From Rhodovulum marinum (GTDB taxonomy: Bacteria > Pseudomonadota > Alphaproteobacteria > Rhodobacterales > Rhodobacteraceae): a stretch of DNA of 64,000 nt. The DNA lies in contig NZ_SLXP01000005.1 of NCBI RefSeq assembly GCF_004343075.1, positions 82,936 through 146,935 on the forward strand. The letters are read 5' to 3'. The notes under the pieces were generated by a model. That model was given only the letters and a program-made list of their open reading frames with translations. It had not been told where the DNA came from and did no database searches. The position numbers and the translations under genes are program-made. Shown in pieces: positions 43,607-53,692 of the stretch (within the stretch, counting starts at the first letter, position 1; each line of letters starts with the position of its first letter).

Positions 43607-44818
43607 CTAGCGGCGCGCGGTGACGACCGTGTCGCCCCCCGCGATCAGATGAAGCGCCCCGTCGGGCGCGATGTCGAACCGATCGACCCGCGCCAGCGCG
43701 TCGAGCAGGCGCCGTTCCTGCGCCATCAGGGCGTCGGGGCAGGCCATCATCGTCACCGCAAGCGGCGCGAAGTGCAGCCCCTCGCCCGTCATCTCGACGC
43801 CGCCGCTGAACCGGTTGCACCCCGCCGACCCGGCCACGCGGCCGCCCGGCGTGAAGGCCAGCGTCACGGTCGAGGCGTCGATCACCCCCTGCCCCGCGAT
43901 CTCCGCGACCCACCAGGGATGCGCGGTCAAAAGGTCCATCGGGTCGCCGCCACAGCCCGACAAGCGCCGCCCGCCCGTTTCGACCGTGGCCCGGGCGGGA
44001 TAGGGCATGCCCGTCATGTCGTCATGGCAGAGGTCCAGCCGCAGGCTCAGCACGAGATCCGCCCCCTCGGCCGCGTAACGCCGCACGCCGTCGACCGTTT
44101 CGGGTTCGGGCAGCGGGGCCGTGATGTCGGTTTCGCCGTAATCGCCAAGGTAACGCATCTGCCCGCCTGCGATCTGCAGCGTCCAGCCAGGTTCGTTGCC
44201 GAGGGCGGTGTAGCTTTCGCCGGGAAGCGTTTCGGTGCATTCGGGAAACGCCGTGCCGGACAGGCGGAGCGTGGCGGCGTCGCCCTTGGTCCAGATCCAG
44301 GTTTCGGGGTCACCGGACGCCACGTATTTCGCCCCCGAGGCCGTAGGTTCGGGCACGAGGTCCAGGTAGCGGCCCCCGACCCGCAGCCGCGCGCCGCCTT
44401 CGACGACGCCCAGGTCCGCCGTCAGTTCGCCGCAACTGAACGTCGTGGCGACCCCCATCGGCTGGACCCCCCGCAGCGGCACCATCCCGAGGGTGACCGG
44501 ATCGGTCCCGGCCTCGATCGTGACCGGTAGGGACAGCCAGCGGACCGCGCCCCCCACCCGCAGGCCCGCGCGCAGCGACAGGGCCGGGCCGGACGGCGCC
44601 GCGACCGCGAAGGGCAGCGGCACCTGCGCGCCCTCGGTCGGCGCGGCCCGGCGCGCCACCAGCGCGCCCGTGTCGTCGCGCAATTCGACCAGCATCCGGG
44701 CCTCGGGCGGCAGCGCGATCCGTTCGCGATAGGCCAGGCTGCCCGAAACCGGGCGGGTGTCCTGGGCGGCGGCGGCCAGCGGCAGGGCACACAGGACAAG
44801 GGCGGTGATGCGTTTCAT
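43607..44818 (-). CDS. Multidomain envelope protein: YbaY-like, MliC-like, COG3650-like and META domains
   Basis: This 403-residue exported protein has a signal peptide (MKRITALVLCALPLAAAAQ). Four small envelope modules seem joined: a YbaY/YscW-like beta domain (about 20-115, GSLAYRERIALPPEARMLVELRD), an MliC/lysozyme-inhibitor-like segment (about 125-195, FSCGELTADLGVVEGGARLRVGGRYLDL), a COG3650-like domain (about 205-290, ALGNEPGWTLQI to LRLDLCHDDMTGMPYPARA) and a C-terminal META/HslJ domain (about 300-395, WWVAEIAG, GSAGCNRFSGG, MMACPD). Each module is known from outer-membrane stress or inhibitor proteins; the combination is common in Rhodobacterales. Role unknown, perhaps envelope protection. 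There is no lipobox. Confidence 0.8.
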   Translation of the reverse strand: MKRITALVLCALPLAAAAQDTRPVSGSLAYRERIALPPEARMLVELRDDTGALVARRAAPTEGAQVPLPFAVAAPSGPALSLRAGLRVGGAVRWLSLPVTIEAGTDPVTLGMVPLRGVQPMGVATTFSCGELTADLGVVEGGARLRVGGRYLDLVPEPTASGAKYVASGDPETWIWTKGDAATLRLSGTAFPECTETLPGESYTALGNEPGWTLQIAGGQMRYLGDYGETDITAPLPEPETVDGVRRYAAEGADLVLSLRLDLCHDDMTGMPYPARATVETGGRRLSGCGGDPMDLLTAHPWWVAEIAGQGVIDASTVTLAFTPGGRVAGSAGCNRFSGGVEMTGEGLHFAPLAVTMMACPDALMAQERRLLDALARVDRFDIAPDGALHLIAGGDTVVTARR

Positions 44819-44876
44819 GGCGGCGGCCTTCGGTTGCGATCGTCACGCCAGCCTAGCACGGAACCGCGCGCCCCGG

Positions 44877-45353
44877 TCACGTGAGGTTCGCCAGCCCGGT
44901 ATCCTTGACCGCCTCCATCGCGACATAGGTGGAGGTGTTGGCGACATGGGGCAGCGCGGACAGGCGGTCGGCCATCACCTCGCGATAGCTGGCCATGTCG
45001 GCGGTCCTGACCTTCAGCAGGTAGTCGAAGCCGCCCGCGATCATGTGGCATTCCTCGATCTCGGGGATCGCGCGGACGGCGGCGTTGAACTGTCTCAGCG
45101 CGGCCTCGCGGGTGTCGGTCAGGCGCACCTCGACAAAGGCGACATGGGCCAGGCCCAGCCGGATCGGGTTCAGCATCGCGCGGTAGCCGGTGATGATGCC
45201 GTCCTGTTCCAGCCGTCGCAGACGCGCCTGGGTCGGCGTCTTGGACAGGCCGATCCGGCGGGCGAGTTCGGCCACGGGGATGCGCCCCTCGGCGGCGAGA
45301 ACGCGCAGAATCGCGCGGTCGTGGCGGTCGAGCGGCGGAAGATCGTTCGGCAT
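44877..45353 (-). CDS. putR: Lrp/AsnC-family regulator, probably PutR
   Basis: This 158-residue regulator has an N-terminal AsnC helix-turn-helix (LDRHDRAILRVLAAEGRIPVAELARRIGLSKTPTQARLRRLEQDGIITGY) and a RAM ligand-binding domain (HVAFVEVRLTD, IPEIEECHMIAGGFDYLLKVRT). It is divergent from putA with a 104-bp gap. In alphaproteobacteria the adjacent Lrp-type PutR activates putA in response to proline. The start at 45353 has AGGAC upstream; the frame is open 45 bp further. Confidence 0.88.
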   Translation of the reverse strand: MPNDLPPLDRHDRAILRVLAAEGRIPVAELARRIGLSKTPTQARLRRLEQDGIITGYRAMLNPIRLGLAHVAFVEVRLTDTREAALRQFNAAVRAIPEIEECHMIAGGFDYLLKVRTADMASYREVMADRLSALPHVANTSTYVAMEAVKDTGLANLT

Positions 45354-45457
45354 GTCCTGGTCCCTGATTTCAGTCGAACCGCCTATGACCTGGCGCATTT
45401 CAGGCCGAACAGGCGAGCCATTCGACGATATACTGCCCGCACATCAGGGAAAATGCC
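45354..45457. promoter_or_regulatory. putR-putA divergent promoter region
   Basis: This 104-bp region is the only place for PutR binding. TATACT at 45429-45434 is a good -10 for putA, 23 bp before its start codon; no clear -35 is present, consistent with an activator-dependent promoter. Confidence 0.45.
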
Positions 45458-48400
45458 ATGACCGACGCCATGACCGCGCTGCGCGCCCGCATCGAGGCCG
45501 CCACCTATGCCCCCGAGGGCCCCGTTCTGAACCGCCTGCTGGCCGAGGCCGCGCTGGATGCCCCGACCCGCGCCCGCATCTGCAAGGCCGCCGCGGGGCT
45601 GGTGCGCGACATCCGCGCCAAGGACCGCCCCGGGCTGATGGAGGTGTTCCTCGCCGAATACGGCCTGTCGACCGAGGAGGGCGTGGCGCTGATGTGCCTG
45701 GCCGAGGCGCTGTTGCGGGTGCCGGACGCCGAGACGATGGACGCCCTGATCGAGGACAAGATCGCGCCCAGCGACTGGGGCCGGCACCTGGGCAAGTCGG
45801 CCTCGCCGCTGGTCAATGCGTCCACCTGGGCCTTGATGCTGACGGGGCGCGTGCTGGAGAAACCCGAACCGGGGCTGGCCTCGACCCTGCGCGGCGCGGT
45901 GAAACGGCTGGGCGAACCGGTCATCCGCAGCGCGGTCGGACGCGCGATGCGCGAGATGGGGCGGCAGTTCGTCCTGGGCGAGACCATCGAGGCCGCCATG
46001 GACCGCGCCGCCGGGATGGAGGCCAAGGGGTACACCTATTCCTACGACATGCTGGGCGAGGCCGCGCGGACCGAGGCCGACGCGCAGCGCTACCTGCGCG
46101 CCTATGCCGACGCGATTTCAAGGATTTCCCGGGCTGCCACCCGGGGCGACGTGCGCGCCAACCCAGGCATCTCGATCAAGCTGTCGGCGCTGCACCCGCG
46201 GTATGAGGTGGCCCAGCGCGACCGGGCGATGGCGGAACTGGCGCCGCGGCTGTTGCAGCTGGCGGTGCAGGCCAAGGACGCCGGGATGGGCCTGAACGTC
46301 GACGCCGAAGAGGCCGACCGGCTGACCCTGTCGCTGGACGTGATCGAACGGGTACTGGCCGATCCGCAGCTGGCGGGATGGGACGGGTTCGGCGTGGTGG
46401 TGCAGGCCTATGGTCAGCGCGCGGGGCTGGTGCTGGACTGGCTGTATGCACAGGCAAAACGGTTCGACCGCCGGCTGATGGTGCGGCTGGTCAAGGGCGC
46501 CTATTGGGATACCGAGATCAAGCGCGCGCAGGTGATGGGGGTGGACGGGTTCCCGGTGTTCACGCGCAAGGCGGCCACCGATGTCAGCTATATCGCCAAT
46601 GCGCGCAAGATGCTGGGGATGACCGACCGGATCTATCCGCAATTCGCCACGCATAACGCCCACACGGTGGCCGCGATCCTGGAAATGGGGGCGGACCGGA
46701 ATGCGTTTGAATTCCAGCGGTTGCACGGCATGGGCGAGTCGCTGCACGACCTGGTGATGGCGCAGCATAACGGCACGCGCTGCCGGATTTATGCCCCCGT
46801 GGGCGCGCATCGCGACCTGTTGGCCTATCTTGTGCGGCGGCTTTTGGAGAACGGCGCGAACAGTTCCTTCGTGAACCAGATCGTGGACGACAGCGTGCCG
46901 CCCGAAACGGTCGCCGCCGACCCGCTGGCCGAGATCGAGGCGCATCTGGACGTGCCAGAACACCCCGCGATCCGGCGCGCGCCCGCGCTGTTCGGCCCGG
47001 ACCGGCGGAACTCGCGCGGTTGGGAGCTGACCCACGGCCCCGACCTGGCGGAGATCGAGGCCGCCCGCGCGCCGCACCGCGCCGCGCGGTTCGAGGCCGT
47101 GCCGCTGATCGCGGGAACCGCCCTGCCCGACGAGGTGCTGGAACTGCGCAACCCCGCCGATCCGCGCGATGTAGTGGGCACCGTGTCCCCGGCCTCGGCC
47201 GCGGATGTGGACAGGGCCCTGGCCGCCGCGCGGCCCTGGGACGCGGACCCGGCCACGCGTGCCGAGGTGCTGCGCCGGGCGGCCGACCTGTACGAGGACC
47301 ATTTCGGCGCGATCTTCGCCATCGTCGCGCGCGAGGCGGGCAAGTCGCTGCCCGACGCGGTGGGCGAGCTGCGCGAGGCGGTCGATTTCCTGCGCTACTA
47401 CGCCGGGCAGGCCGAAACGCTGGACGCCCCGCCCCGCGGGGTGTTCGCCTGCATCTCGCCCTGGAACTTTCCGCTGGCGATCTTCACGGGGCAGGTTTCG
47501 GCGGCGCTGGCCGCGGGCAACGCGGTGCTGGCGAAACCGGCCGAGCAGACGCCGCTGATCGCCCATTACGCGGTCGGGCTGCTGCACGAGGCGGGGGTGC
47601 CGCGAGACGCGCTGCAACTCTTGCCCGGGGACGGGGCGACGGTGGGCGCGGCGCTGACGGCCGATCCGCGGGTGAACGGCGTGGCCTTCACCGGCTCGAC
47701 CGAGACCGCGCGGATCATCGCGCGGTCGATGGCGGAAAACATGGCCCCCGGCACGCCGCTGATCGCGGAAACCGGCGGGCTGAACGCGATGATCGTGGAT
47801 TCCACCGCGCTGCCCGAACAGGCGGTGCGCGATATCCTGGCCTCCAGCTTCCAGTCGGCGGGGCAACGCTGTTCGGCGCTGCGATGCCTTTACGTGCAGG
47901 AGGATATCGCGGACGGGTTCCTGAAGATGCTGACAGGCGCCATGGCGGAACTGCGGCTGGGCGATCCGTGGGATTTTTCGACCGATGTGGGCCCCCTGAT
48001 CGAGGCCGCGGCCAAGGAGGATTTCGCGGCCTATATCGCCAAGGCCCGCGCCGAGGGCCGCGTGATCTGGGAGGGGGACGTGCCCGGGGCGGGGCATTTC
48101 CTGTCGCCCACGCTGATCCGCGTGCCCGGCATCGCGGCGCTGGAGCGCGAGATCTTCGGCCCCGTGCTGCATGTCGCGACCTTCGCCGCGGACGAGATCG
48201 ACGCGGTGATCGGGGCGATCAACGCCACCGGGTATGGCCTGACCTTCGGGCTGCATTCCCGGATCGACGACCGGGTGCAGCACGTGGCGGACCGGCTGGC
48301 GGTGGGCAACCTTTACGTCAACCGCAACCAGATCGGCGCCATCGTCGGCAGCCAGCCCTTTGGCGGCGAGGGGCTGTCGGGGACCGGACCCAAGGCGGGG

Positions 48401-48919
48401 GGGCCGCATTACCTGGCGCGGTTCACCGCGCGGCCCGCGCCCGCGCTGGCCGATGCACCCGAGGGCGTGGCAGAGGCGGACGAGATCGCCCGCGCGCTGG
48501 CCGCCGCCGCCCCGCCGCGCGGGGTCGAGACGCGCGCCCTGCCCGGGCCGACGGGCGAATCGAACCGGCTGTCCACCCATCCGCGCCCGCCGATCCTGTG
48601 CCTGGGACCGGGGCGGATCGCGGCGGCGGCACAGGTGGACGCGGTCCATGCCCTGGGCGGGGCGGCGGTGGCGGTGACGGGGGCGGTCGCGCCCCGGATG
48701 CTGGAGACGCTGGACGGGTTCGCGGGCGTGATCTGGTGGGGCGATGCCGAGACGGGCCGCGCCCATGCGCAGGCGCTGGCGCGCCGCGGCGGGCCGCTGG
48801 TGCCGCTGATCGCGGGGCTGCCGGACACGGCCCATGCCCGGCACGAACGCCACCTTTGCGTCGATACCACCGCTTCGGGCGGGAACGCCGCGCTGCTGGC
48901 CGAGGTCGGTTCCGCTTGA
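45458..48919 (+). CDS. putA: Bifunctional proline dehydrogenase / P5C dehydrogenase PutA
   Basis: This 1153-residue enzyme oxidises proline to glutamate in two steps. The FAD-binding proline dehydrogenase barrel covers about residues 150-460 ([59 protein letters not shown]). The aldehyde dehydrogenase domain covers about 560-1010 ([45 protein letters not shown], catalytic Cys in [25 protein letters not shown]). A C-terminal domain of about 140 residues typical of long-type-A/B PutA follows. No N-terminal ribbon-helix-helix is present, so it does not self-regulate; PutR does. Confidence 0.96.
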   Translation: MTDAMTALRARIEAATYAPEGPVLNRLLAEAALDAPTRARICKAAAGLVRDIRAKDRPGLMEVFLAEYGLSTEEGVALMCLAEALLRVPDAETMDALIEDKIAPSDWGRHLGKSASPLVNASTWALMLTGRVLEKPEPGLASTLRGAVKRLGEPVIRSAVGRAMREMGRQFVLGETIEAAMDRAAGMEAKGYTYSYDMLGEAARTEADAQRYLRAYADAISRISRAATRGDVRANPGISIKLSALHPRYEVAQRDRAMAELAPRLLQLAVQAKDAGMGLNVDAEEADRLTLSLDVIERVLADPQLAGWDGFGVVVQAYGQRAGLVLDWLYAQAKRFDRRLMVRLVKGAYWDTEIKRAQVMGVDGFPVFTRKAATDVSYIANARKMLGMTDRIYPQFATHNAHTVAAILEMGADRNAFEFQRLHGMGESLHDLVMAQHNGTRCRIYAPVGAHRDLLAYLVRRLLENGANSSFVNQIVDDSVPPETVAADPLAEIEAHLDVPEHPAIRRAPALFGPDRRNSRGWELTHGPDLAEIEAARAPHRAARFEAVPLIAGTALPDEVLELRNPADPRDVVGTVSPASAADVDRALAAARPWDADPATRAEVLRRAADLYEDHFGAIFAIVAREAGKSLPDAVGELREAVDFLRYYAGQAETLDAPPRGVFACISPWNFPLAIFTGQVSAALAAGNAVLAKPAEQTPLIAHYAVGLLHEAGVPRDALQLLPGDGATVGAALTADPRVNGVAFTGSTETARIIARSMAENMAPGTPLIAETGGLNAMIVDSTALPEQAVRDILASSFQSAGQRCSALRCLYVQEDIADGFLKMLTGAMAELRLGDPWDFSTDVGPLIEAAAKEDFAAYIAKARAEGRVIWEGDVPGAGHFLSPTLIRVPGIAALEREIFGPVLHVATFAADEIDAVIGAINATGYGLTFGLHSRIDDRVQHVADRLAVGNLYVNRNQIGAIVGSQPFGGEGLSGTGPKAGGPHYLARFTARPAPALADAPEGVAEADEIARALAAAAPPRGVETRALPGPTGESNRLSTHPRPPILCLGPGRIAAAAQVDAVHALGGAAVAVTGAVAPRMLETLDGFAGVIWWGDAETGRAHAQALARRGGPLVPLIAGLPDTAHARHERHLCVDTTASGGNAALLAEVGSA

Positions 48920-48950
48920 CCGGGGCGGGCGACCGGCTAGCCTGCGGGCG

Positions 48951-49697
48951 ATGTTCCCGATCCGCGACCACAACCCCTCGACCAGGACGCCGCATGTCGT
49001 CTATGCGCTGATCGCGGCGAACGTGATCGTGTTCCTGTCCTACTGGGGCAAGCTGACCGACCCCGACCCCGAGGCGGTGCAATACGTGTTCCTGCGCTGG
49101 GCGCTGATCCCGGCGGCGATCAGCGAGGGGATCAACCTGCACGGGCTGTTCACCTCGATGTTCCTGCATGGGGGCGTGATGCACCTGGGCGGCAACATGC
49201 TGTTCTTGTGGATCTTCGGCGACAACCTGGAGGAAGAGCTGGGCCACCTGGGGTTCCTGGCCTTCTACCTGGCGGGCGGGCTGGCGGCGGGCCTGGCGCA
49301 ATACGCGATGGACCCCTATTCGATGGTGCCGATGGTCGGGGCCTCGGGGGCGATCGCGGCGGTGATGGGGGGGTACCTGCTGCTGTTTCCCAAGGCGCGG
49401 GTCGATATCCTGATCTTCCTGATCGTCATCATCCGCATCCTGCCGGTGCCCGCCTGGCTGATGCTGGGGCTGTGGTTCGGATTGCAAGTGGCGGGCGGCG
49501 CCGCGACCCCGACAGATGCGGGGGGCATCGCCTATTGGGCGCATGCGGGCGGGTTCGTGGCGGGGCTGGGGCTGATGCTGCCGTTCTGGCTGAGGCGCGG
49601 CGGGCCGGTGTTCTGGGCGCGCACCCATGGCCACCCGCCGCATCCCGAGATCGCCTATCGCCGGACCTCGATCCCGCGGGCGGGACGGCGGCGATGA
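48951..49697 (+). CDS. Rhomboid-family intramembrane serine protease
   Basis: This 248-residue membrane protein of six helices has catalytic Ser in MVGASGAIAAVMG, catalytic His in YWAHAGGFVAGLGL, and the conserved HGGVMHLGGNMLFLWIFGDNLEE loop. The ATG at 48951 starts the family N-terminus MFPIRDHNPS. Rhomboids cleave membrane protein helices; the substrate is unknown. It overlaps the next gene by ATGA at 49694-49697. Confidence 0.92.
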   Translation: MFPIRDHNPSTRTPHVVYALIAANVIVFLSYWGKLTDPDPEAVQYVFLRWALIPAAISEGINLHGLFTSMFLHGGVMHLGGNMLFLWIFGDNLEEELGHLGFLAFYLAGGLAAGLAQYAMDPYSMVPMVGASGAIAAVMGGYLLLFPKARVDILIFLIVIIRILPVPAWLMLGLWFGLQVAGGAATPTDAGGIAYWAHAGGFVAGLGLMLPFWLRRGGPVFWARTHGHPPHPEIAYRRTSIPRAGRRR

Positions 49698-50059
49698 CGC
49701 GGCTGTCGTGCCATTGCGGCGCCGTGGTGCTGGAGGTGGCGCTGCCGCCCGGCGCGCTGGCGGCGGCGCGGCGCTGCGACTGTTCCTATTGCCGGCGGCG
49801 CGGGGCGATCATGGCCGGGGTGCCGCTGGACGGGCTGCGGGTGGTGAAGGGGGCGGATCACCTGGCGCTGTACCAATGGGGCACGGGGGTGGCGCGGCAT
49901 TATTTCTGCCCGACCTGCGGGATTTACACCCATCACCGGCGGCGGTCGAACCCGAACGAATACGGGGTCAATGTCGGCGCGCTGGAGGGGGTGAACCCGC
50001 GCGACCTGGGCGAGGTGCCGTGGAGCGATGGCGTGAACCACCCCGCCGACCGGCGCTGA
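49694..50059 (+). CDS. GFA-family zinc protein (glutathione-dependent formaldehyde-activating-like)
   Basis: This 121-residue protein has the GFA/CENP-V zinc-binding pattern: CHCGAVVLEV, CDCSYCRRRGAI and YFCPTCGIYTHHRR. GFA proteins bind glutathione adducts; many family members have unproven function. It is coupled to the rhomboid gene by a 4-bp overlap, though no functional link is known. Confidence 0.88.
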   Translation: MTRLSCHCGAVVLEVALPPGALAAARRCDCSYCRRRGAIMAGVPLDGLRVVKGADHLALYQWGTGVARHYFCPTCGIYTHHRRRSNPNEYGVNVGALEGVNPRDLGEVPWSDGVNHPADRR

Positions 50060-50092
50060 GCCGGGCACGGGCGGCGGGCCGGGCGCGCGCGT

Positions 50093-50332
50093 CTACCAGT
50101 CGTTGACCGTGCCCAGATCCTTGACCGTGGCTTCGGACAGGCGTTGGCCAAGACCTTCGCCCACGCTGTAGATGCCTGTATTGACCGAGGCGAACATGCC
50201 GATGCACAGCCCTACCGCCGCGCCGGTCAGAACCACCCAGTCGACGGTAACCGCGCCCGCCTCGTCGGTCACAAAGCCGCACAGGCGCGACCGCAGGTCG
50301 GCCGCGGCGGTCGCACTCGTCATCTTACACAT
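50093..50332 (-). CDS. Small membrane protein, Flp-pilin-like
   Basis: This 79-residue protein has one hydrophobic helix preceded by FVTDEAGAVTVDWVVLTGAAVGLCIGM, the E-x-G-x-x-T-V-D/E-W pattern of Flp/Tad pilin-like proteins common in Rhodobacterales. A basic leader (residues 1-20) ends in Gly-Phe, like a prepilin peptidase site. It is not near tad genes here. Alternatively it could be an unrelated small membrane protein of the same style. Confidence 0.7.
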   Translation of the reverse strand: MCKMTSATAAADLRSRLCGFVTDEAGAVTVDWVVLTGAAVGLCIGMFASVNTGIYSVGEGLGQRLSEATVKDLGTVNDW

Positions 50333-50409
50333 GCTACGCTCCCTCGCCTTCTGGTTCTGGCCCAGTGTTGATTAAACAAATGGGCAGAACGAGGGCGTGG
50401 CGCGGGCCG

Positions 50410-51198
50410 TTAAGTGTTTCTTATGAGATCGGCCAGCGGGTCGAACAGGGACGGGTTGGCCACCAGCACGTCGCCATGTTCGATCGGGTCGTGGCCCGGG
50501 CGGATCGCGTCGACCAGCCCGCCCGCCTCGCGCACCAGGATCAGCCCCGCGGCGATGTCCCAGGCGTTGAGTTCGCGTTCCCAGTAGCCGTCATAGCGCC
50601 CCGCCGCGACATAGGCCAAATCGAGCGCGGCCGACCCCCAGCGCCGCACGCCCGCGCAATGGGGCATCAGCCGGGCAAGGTCCTGCAGCGTGGCGGGCAG
50701 GGTCCGTTTGGCGGCAAAGGGCACGCCGGTGGCGAAGATCGCCTCGACCATGCGGTTGCGGCCCGACACGCGCAGGCGGCGTTCGTTCATCCAGGCGCCC
50801 GCGCCCTTTTCGGCGACGAACATCTCGTCCTTGGCCGCGTCGAAGATCACGCCCGCGACCACCTCGCCCTTGTGTTCAAGGGCGATGGACACCGCCCAAT
50901 GCGGCAGCCCGTGCAGGAAGTTGGTGGTGCCGTCCAGCGGGTCGACGATCCAGCGGCGGGTGGGATCCTCGCCCGGTTCCTCGCCGGTTTCCTCGCCCAG
51001 CCAGCCGTAATTCGGGCGCGCGCCGCGCAACTCCTCTTTCAGGATCGCCTCGGCCGCGGTGTCGGCGCGGCTGACGAAATCGCCCGCCCCCTTCATCGAG
51101 ACCTGAAGGTTCTCGACCTCGCGGAAGTCCTTGACCAGGCTGCGGCCGGCTTTGCGCGCGGCCTTGATCATGATGTTGAGATTGGCGCTGCCTTGCAT
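50410..51198 (-). CDS. suhB: Inositol monophosphatase family protein (SuhB-like)
   Basis: This 262-residue enzyme of the lithium-sensitive phosphatase superfamily has GEETGEEPG and the metal-binding RRWIVDPLDGTTNFLHGLPHWAVSIA motif, with the second motif WERELNAWDIAAGLILVREAGG. It hydrolyses inositol-1-phosphate or related sugar phosphates; SuhB also works in rRNA antitermination in E. coli. GGAGAC upstream supports the start. Confidence 0.9.
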   Translation of the reverse strand: MQGSANLNIMIKAARKAGRSLVKDFREVENLQVSMKGAGDFVSRADTAAEAILKEELRGARPNYGWLGEETGEEPGEDPTRRWIVDPLDGTTNFLHGLPHWAVSIALEHKGEVVAGVIFDAAKDEMFVAEKGAGAWMNERRLRVSGRNRMVEAIFATGVPFAAKRTLPATLQDLARLMPHCAGVRRWGSAALDLAYVAAGRYDGYWERELNAWDIAAGLILVREAGGLVDAIRPGHDPIEHGDVLVANPSLFDPLADLIRNT

Positions 51199-51267
51199 CG
51201 GGGTCTCCTTGGGCTTGGCGCCGCCTTACACGGGCAAAGGCGCCATGCCAAGGCCCCCGGCGCCGCC

Positions 51268-53556
51268 TCAGCCCGCCGCGCGCAGCATCTCCCACACCCT
51301 GTGGGGCGTGAACGGCATGTCGGCGCGGCGCACGCCCCTGCCCCACAGCGCGTCCTGCACGGCGTTGGCGACCGCCGCCATCGCGCCCACGGTGCCCGCC
51401 TCGCCGCAGCCCTTCATGCCCAGCGGGTTCGCGGTGGACGGCACGGGTTCAGTGGTGAAGGTGACGAAAGGCACATCGTCGGCGCGCGGCATGGCGTAAT
51501 CCATGAAACTGGCGCTGAGAAGCTGGCCGTATTCGTCGAACCCCACCTGTTCGCAGATCGCCTGGCCCAGCCCCTGCGCCACGCCGCCATGGACCTGCCC
51601 CTCGGCCAGGCGGGGGTTCATCAGGTTCCCGAAATCGTCGGTGACGGTGTATTTCACGACGCGCGTCTTGCCGGTCTCGGGGTCGATCTCGACCTCGGCG
51701 ACATGGGCGCCGTTGGGATAGGAGCGGCCCGGCAGGGTGTATTCGGCGCGGTGATTCAACAGGTCGCTGCGCCCGGCGGCGCGGGCCATCTCGGCCGCCT
51801 CGACCAGCGTGGGCGTCAGGTTGGAGCCCGGCGCGCGGAAGGTGTGGCCGTCGAAATCGACCGCGGCCGCGTCCACCCCCATTTCATCGGCCAGGAAGGG
51901 GGCGAAGGCGCCCACCATCTGCGCGACCGTGGCGACGGTGGCGTTGCACTGGGTGGTGACGGACCGCGACCCGCCGGTGCCGCCGCCCGTGGCGATCCGG
52001 TCGCTGTCGCCCTGGATCACGCGGATCTGCTCCACCGGGATGCCGGTGCGGTCGGCCAGGAACTGGGCATAGACGGTTTCGTGCCCCTGCCCGTTCGACT
52101 GGGTGCCGACATACAGGTTCACGGTGCCATCCTCGCAAAACTCGACCTCGGCGGCCTCGCTCGGGTCGCCCAGGATCGACTCGATGTAATAGCACAGGCC
52201 CAGCCCCCGCAGCCGCCCGCGCCCGGCGCTTTCGGCCCGGCGCGCGGCGAAGCCCGCGACATCGGCCGCCGCGTGCACCCGGTTCAGCACCCGCGCGAAA
52301 TCGCCCACGTCGTAAAATTCGCCCGTGGGCGTGCGATAGGGGAAGGCGCCGACGGGGATGAAATTCTTGCGCCGCAACTCCCACGGGTCGACGCCCAGTT
52401 CGCGCGCGGCGCGGTCCAGGGTGCGTTCCAGGGCATAGATCGCCTCGGGGCGGCCCGCGCCGCGATAGGCGTCGACCGGCGTGGTGTTGGTATAGACGCC
52501 CTTGACCTGCAACAGCGCGGCGGGGATGGCATAGGCCCCGGTCAGCACCTTGGAAAACAGCTGCGACTGGATGAGCTGGCCGAATTGCGAGTTGTAGGCG
52601 CCGAGATTGGACAGCGTCGTCACCCGGTAGCCGGTGATCCGGTGATCGGCGTCGAAGGCCAGTTCCACGGTCGATGTCAGGTCGCGCCCAGCATTGTCGG
52701 TCAGCATCGCCTCGGTCCGTTCCGACATCCAGCGGACCGGCCGGCCCAGTTCCCGCGCGGCATGGCCGAGGACGAAATATTCCGGGTAGGGCATCCCCTT
52801 CATGCCGAAGCCGCCGCCCACGTCGGGGTTCGTCACCCGCACATCCCCGGGGGCAAGGTGCAGCATCTCGGCCAGCCGGTCCTTGTGGACCCAGACCCCC
52901 TGCCCCGACAGGCAGACATGCAGCCGCCCGTCGGCCCATTCGGCCCAGGCGCCGCGGGGTTCCATCGAATTCACGATGATCCGGTTGTCGGGCACCTCCA
53001 GCGTGACGGTATGGGCCGCCGCGGCAAAGGCCGCCTCGACCGCGTCCGCGTCGCCCATCGCCCAGTCATAGGCCAGGTTGCCGGGCACCTCGTCATGGAC
53101 CAGCGGCCCGCCGGTCGCCAGCGCCAGGTGCGGGTCCAGTTCGTCGAAATCGAACTCGATCAGCTCGGCCGCGTCCTTGGCCTGGGCCAGCGTCTCGGCC
53201 ACCACGACGGCCATCGCCTCGCCCACATGGCGCACCTTGCCCGTGGCCAGGAGCGGCCGGGCGGGCGCGGCGGCGCGCGTGCCGTCGCGATTCTTGACGA
53301 TGGTGGCGGCCATGGCCATGCCCAGCCCGGCCGCGATCAGGTCGTCCGCCGTCAGCACCAGGTGCACCCCCGGCGCCCGGCGCGCCGCGGCCACATCCAG
53401 CGCGCGAATGTCCGCATGGGCCACGGGGCTGCGCAGGAACACCGCGTAAAGCGACCCCGCGGGCGCGGTATCGTCGACATAGCGCCCCTCGCCCTTCAGC
53501 AGGCGCACATCCTCGATGCGCTTGACCGTCTGGCTTTCGCCGAATTTCCTGTCCAT
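51268..53556 (-). CDS. Molybdenum hydroxylase large subunit, form II CoxL-like
   Basis: This 762-residue protein is of the xanthine oxidase/aerobic CO dehydrogenase large-subunit family. The N-terminal hammerhead domain begins [25 protein letters not shown]; the molybdopterin-binding parts include [55 protein letters not shown] and the catalytic Glu in [16 protein letters not shown]. The active-site loop reads AYRGAGR, the form II type, so it is probably not a true CO dehydrogenase (which has AYRCSFR). No small or FAD subunit genes are adjacent. The ATG at 53556 has GGGAGGCG upstream. The substrate is unknown. Confidence 0.9.
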   Translation of the reverse strand: MDRKFGESQTVKRIEDVRLLKGEGRYVDDTAPAGSLYAVFLRSPVAHADIRALDVAAARRAPGVHLVLTADDLIAAGLGMAMAATIVKNRDGTRAAAPARPLLATGKVRHVGEAMAVVVAETLAQAKDAAELIEFDFDELDPHLALATGGPLVHDEVPGNLAYDWAMGDADAVEAAFAAAAHTVTLEVPDNRIIVNSMEPRGAWAEWADGRLHVCLSGQGVWVHKDRLAEMLHLAPGDVRVTNPDVGGGFGMKGMPYPEYFVLGHAARELGRPVRWMSERTEAMLTDNAGRDLTSTVELAFDADHRITGYRVTTLSNLGAYNSQFGQLIQSQLFSKVLTGAYAIPAALLQVKGVYTNTTPVDAYRGAGRPEAIYALERTLDRAARELGVDPWELRRKNFIPVGAFPYRTPTGEFYDVGDFARVLNRVHAAADVAGFAARRAESAGRGRLRGLGLCYYIESILGDPSEAAEVEFCEDGTVNLYVGTQSNGQGHETVYAQFLADRTGIPVEQIRVIQGDSDRIATGGGTGGSRSVTTQCNATVATVAQMVGAFAPFLADEMGVDAAAVDFDGHTFRAPGSNLTPTLVEAAEMARAAGRSDLLNHRAEYTLPGRSYPNGAHVAEVEIDPETGKTRVVKYTVTDDFGNLMNPRLAEGQVHGGVAQGLGQAICEQVGFDEYGQLLSASFMDYAMPRADDVPFVTFTTEPVPSTANPLGMKGCGEAGTVGAMAAVANAVQDALWGRGVRRADMPFTPHRVWEMLRAAG

Positions 53557-53692
53557 GGGGCGCCTCCCTGTGCCTGCCGGGCGGACGATAGCGGCCCCGC
53601 GCCCCCTGTCCAGCCCCGCCGGGGGTTGGCCTTGGCCCGGCCTTTCGCTAATTGACCGCCAAGCCCACTGCCATGCGAAGGACCCGCGCCCC

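Noticed and set aside
46118-48973. 951-codon minus-strand frame opposite putA
   Set aside because: Antisense shadow with arginine-rich composition and no motifs; putA is unambiguous.
51268-53556. Aerobic CO dehydrogenase (coxL) assignment
   Set aside because: The active-site loop is AYRGAGR (form II), not AYRCSFR, and coxM/coxS genes are absent.
50365-53655. 1096-codon plus-strand frame opposite suhB and the CoxL-like gene
   Set aside because: Antisense shadow spanning two real genes and their gap.
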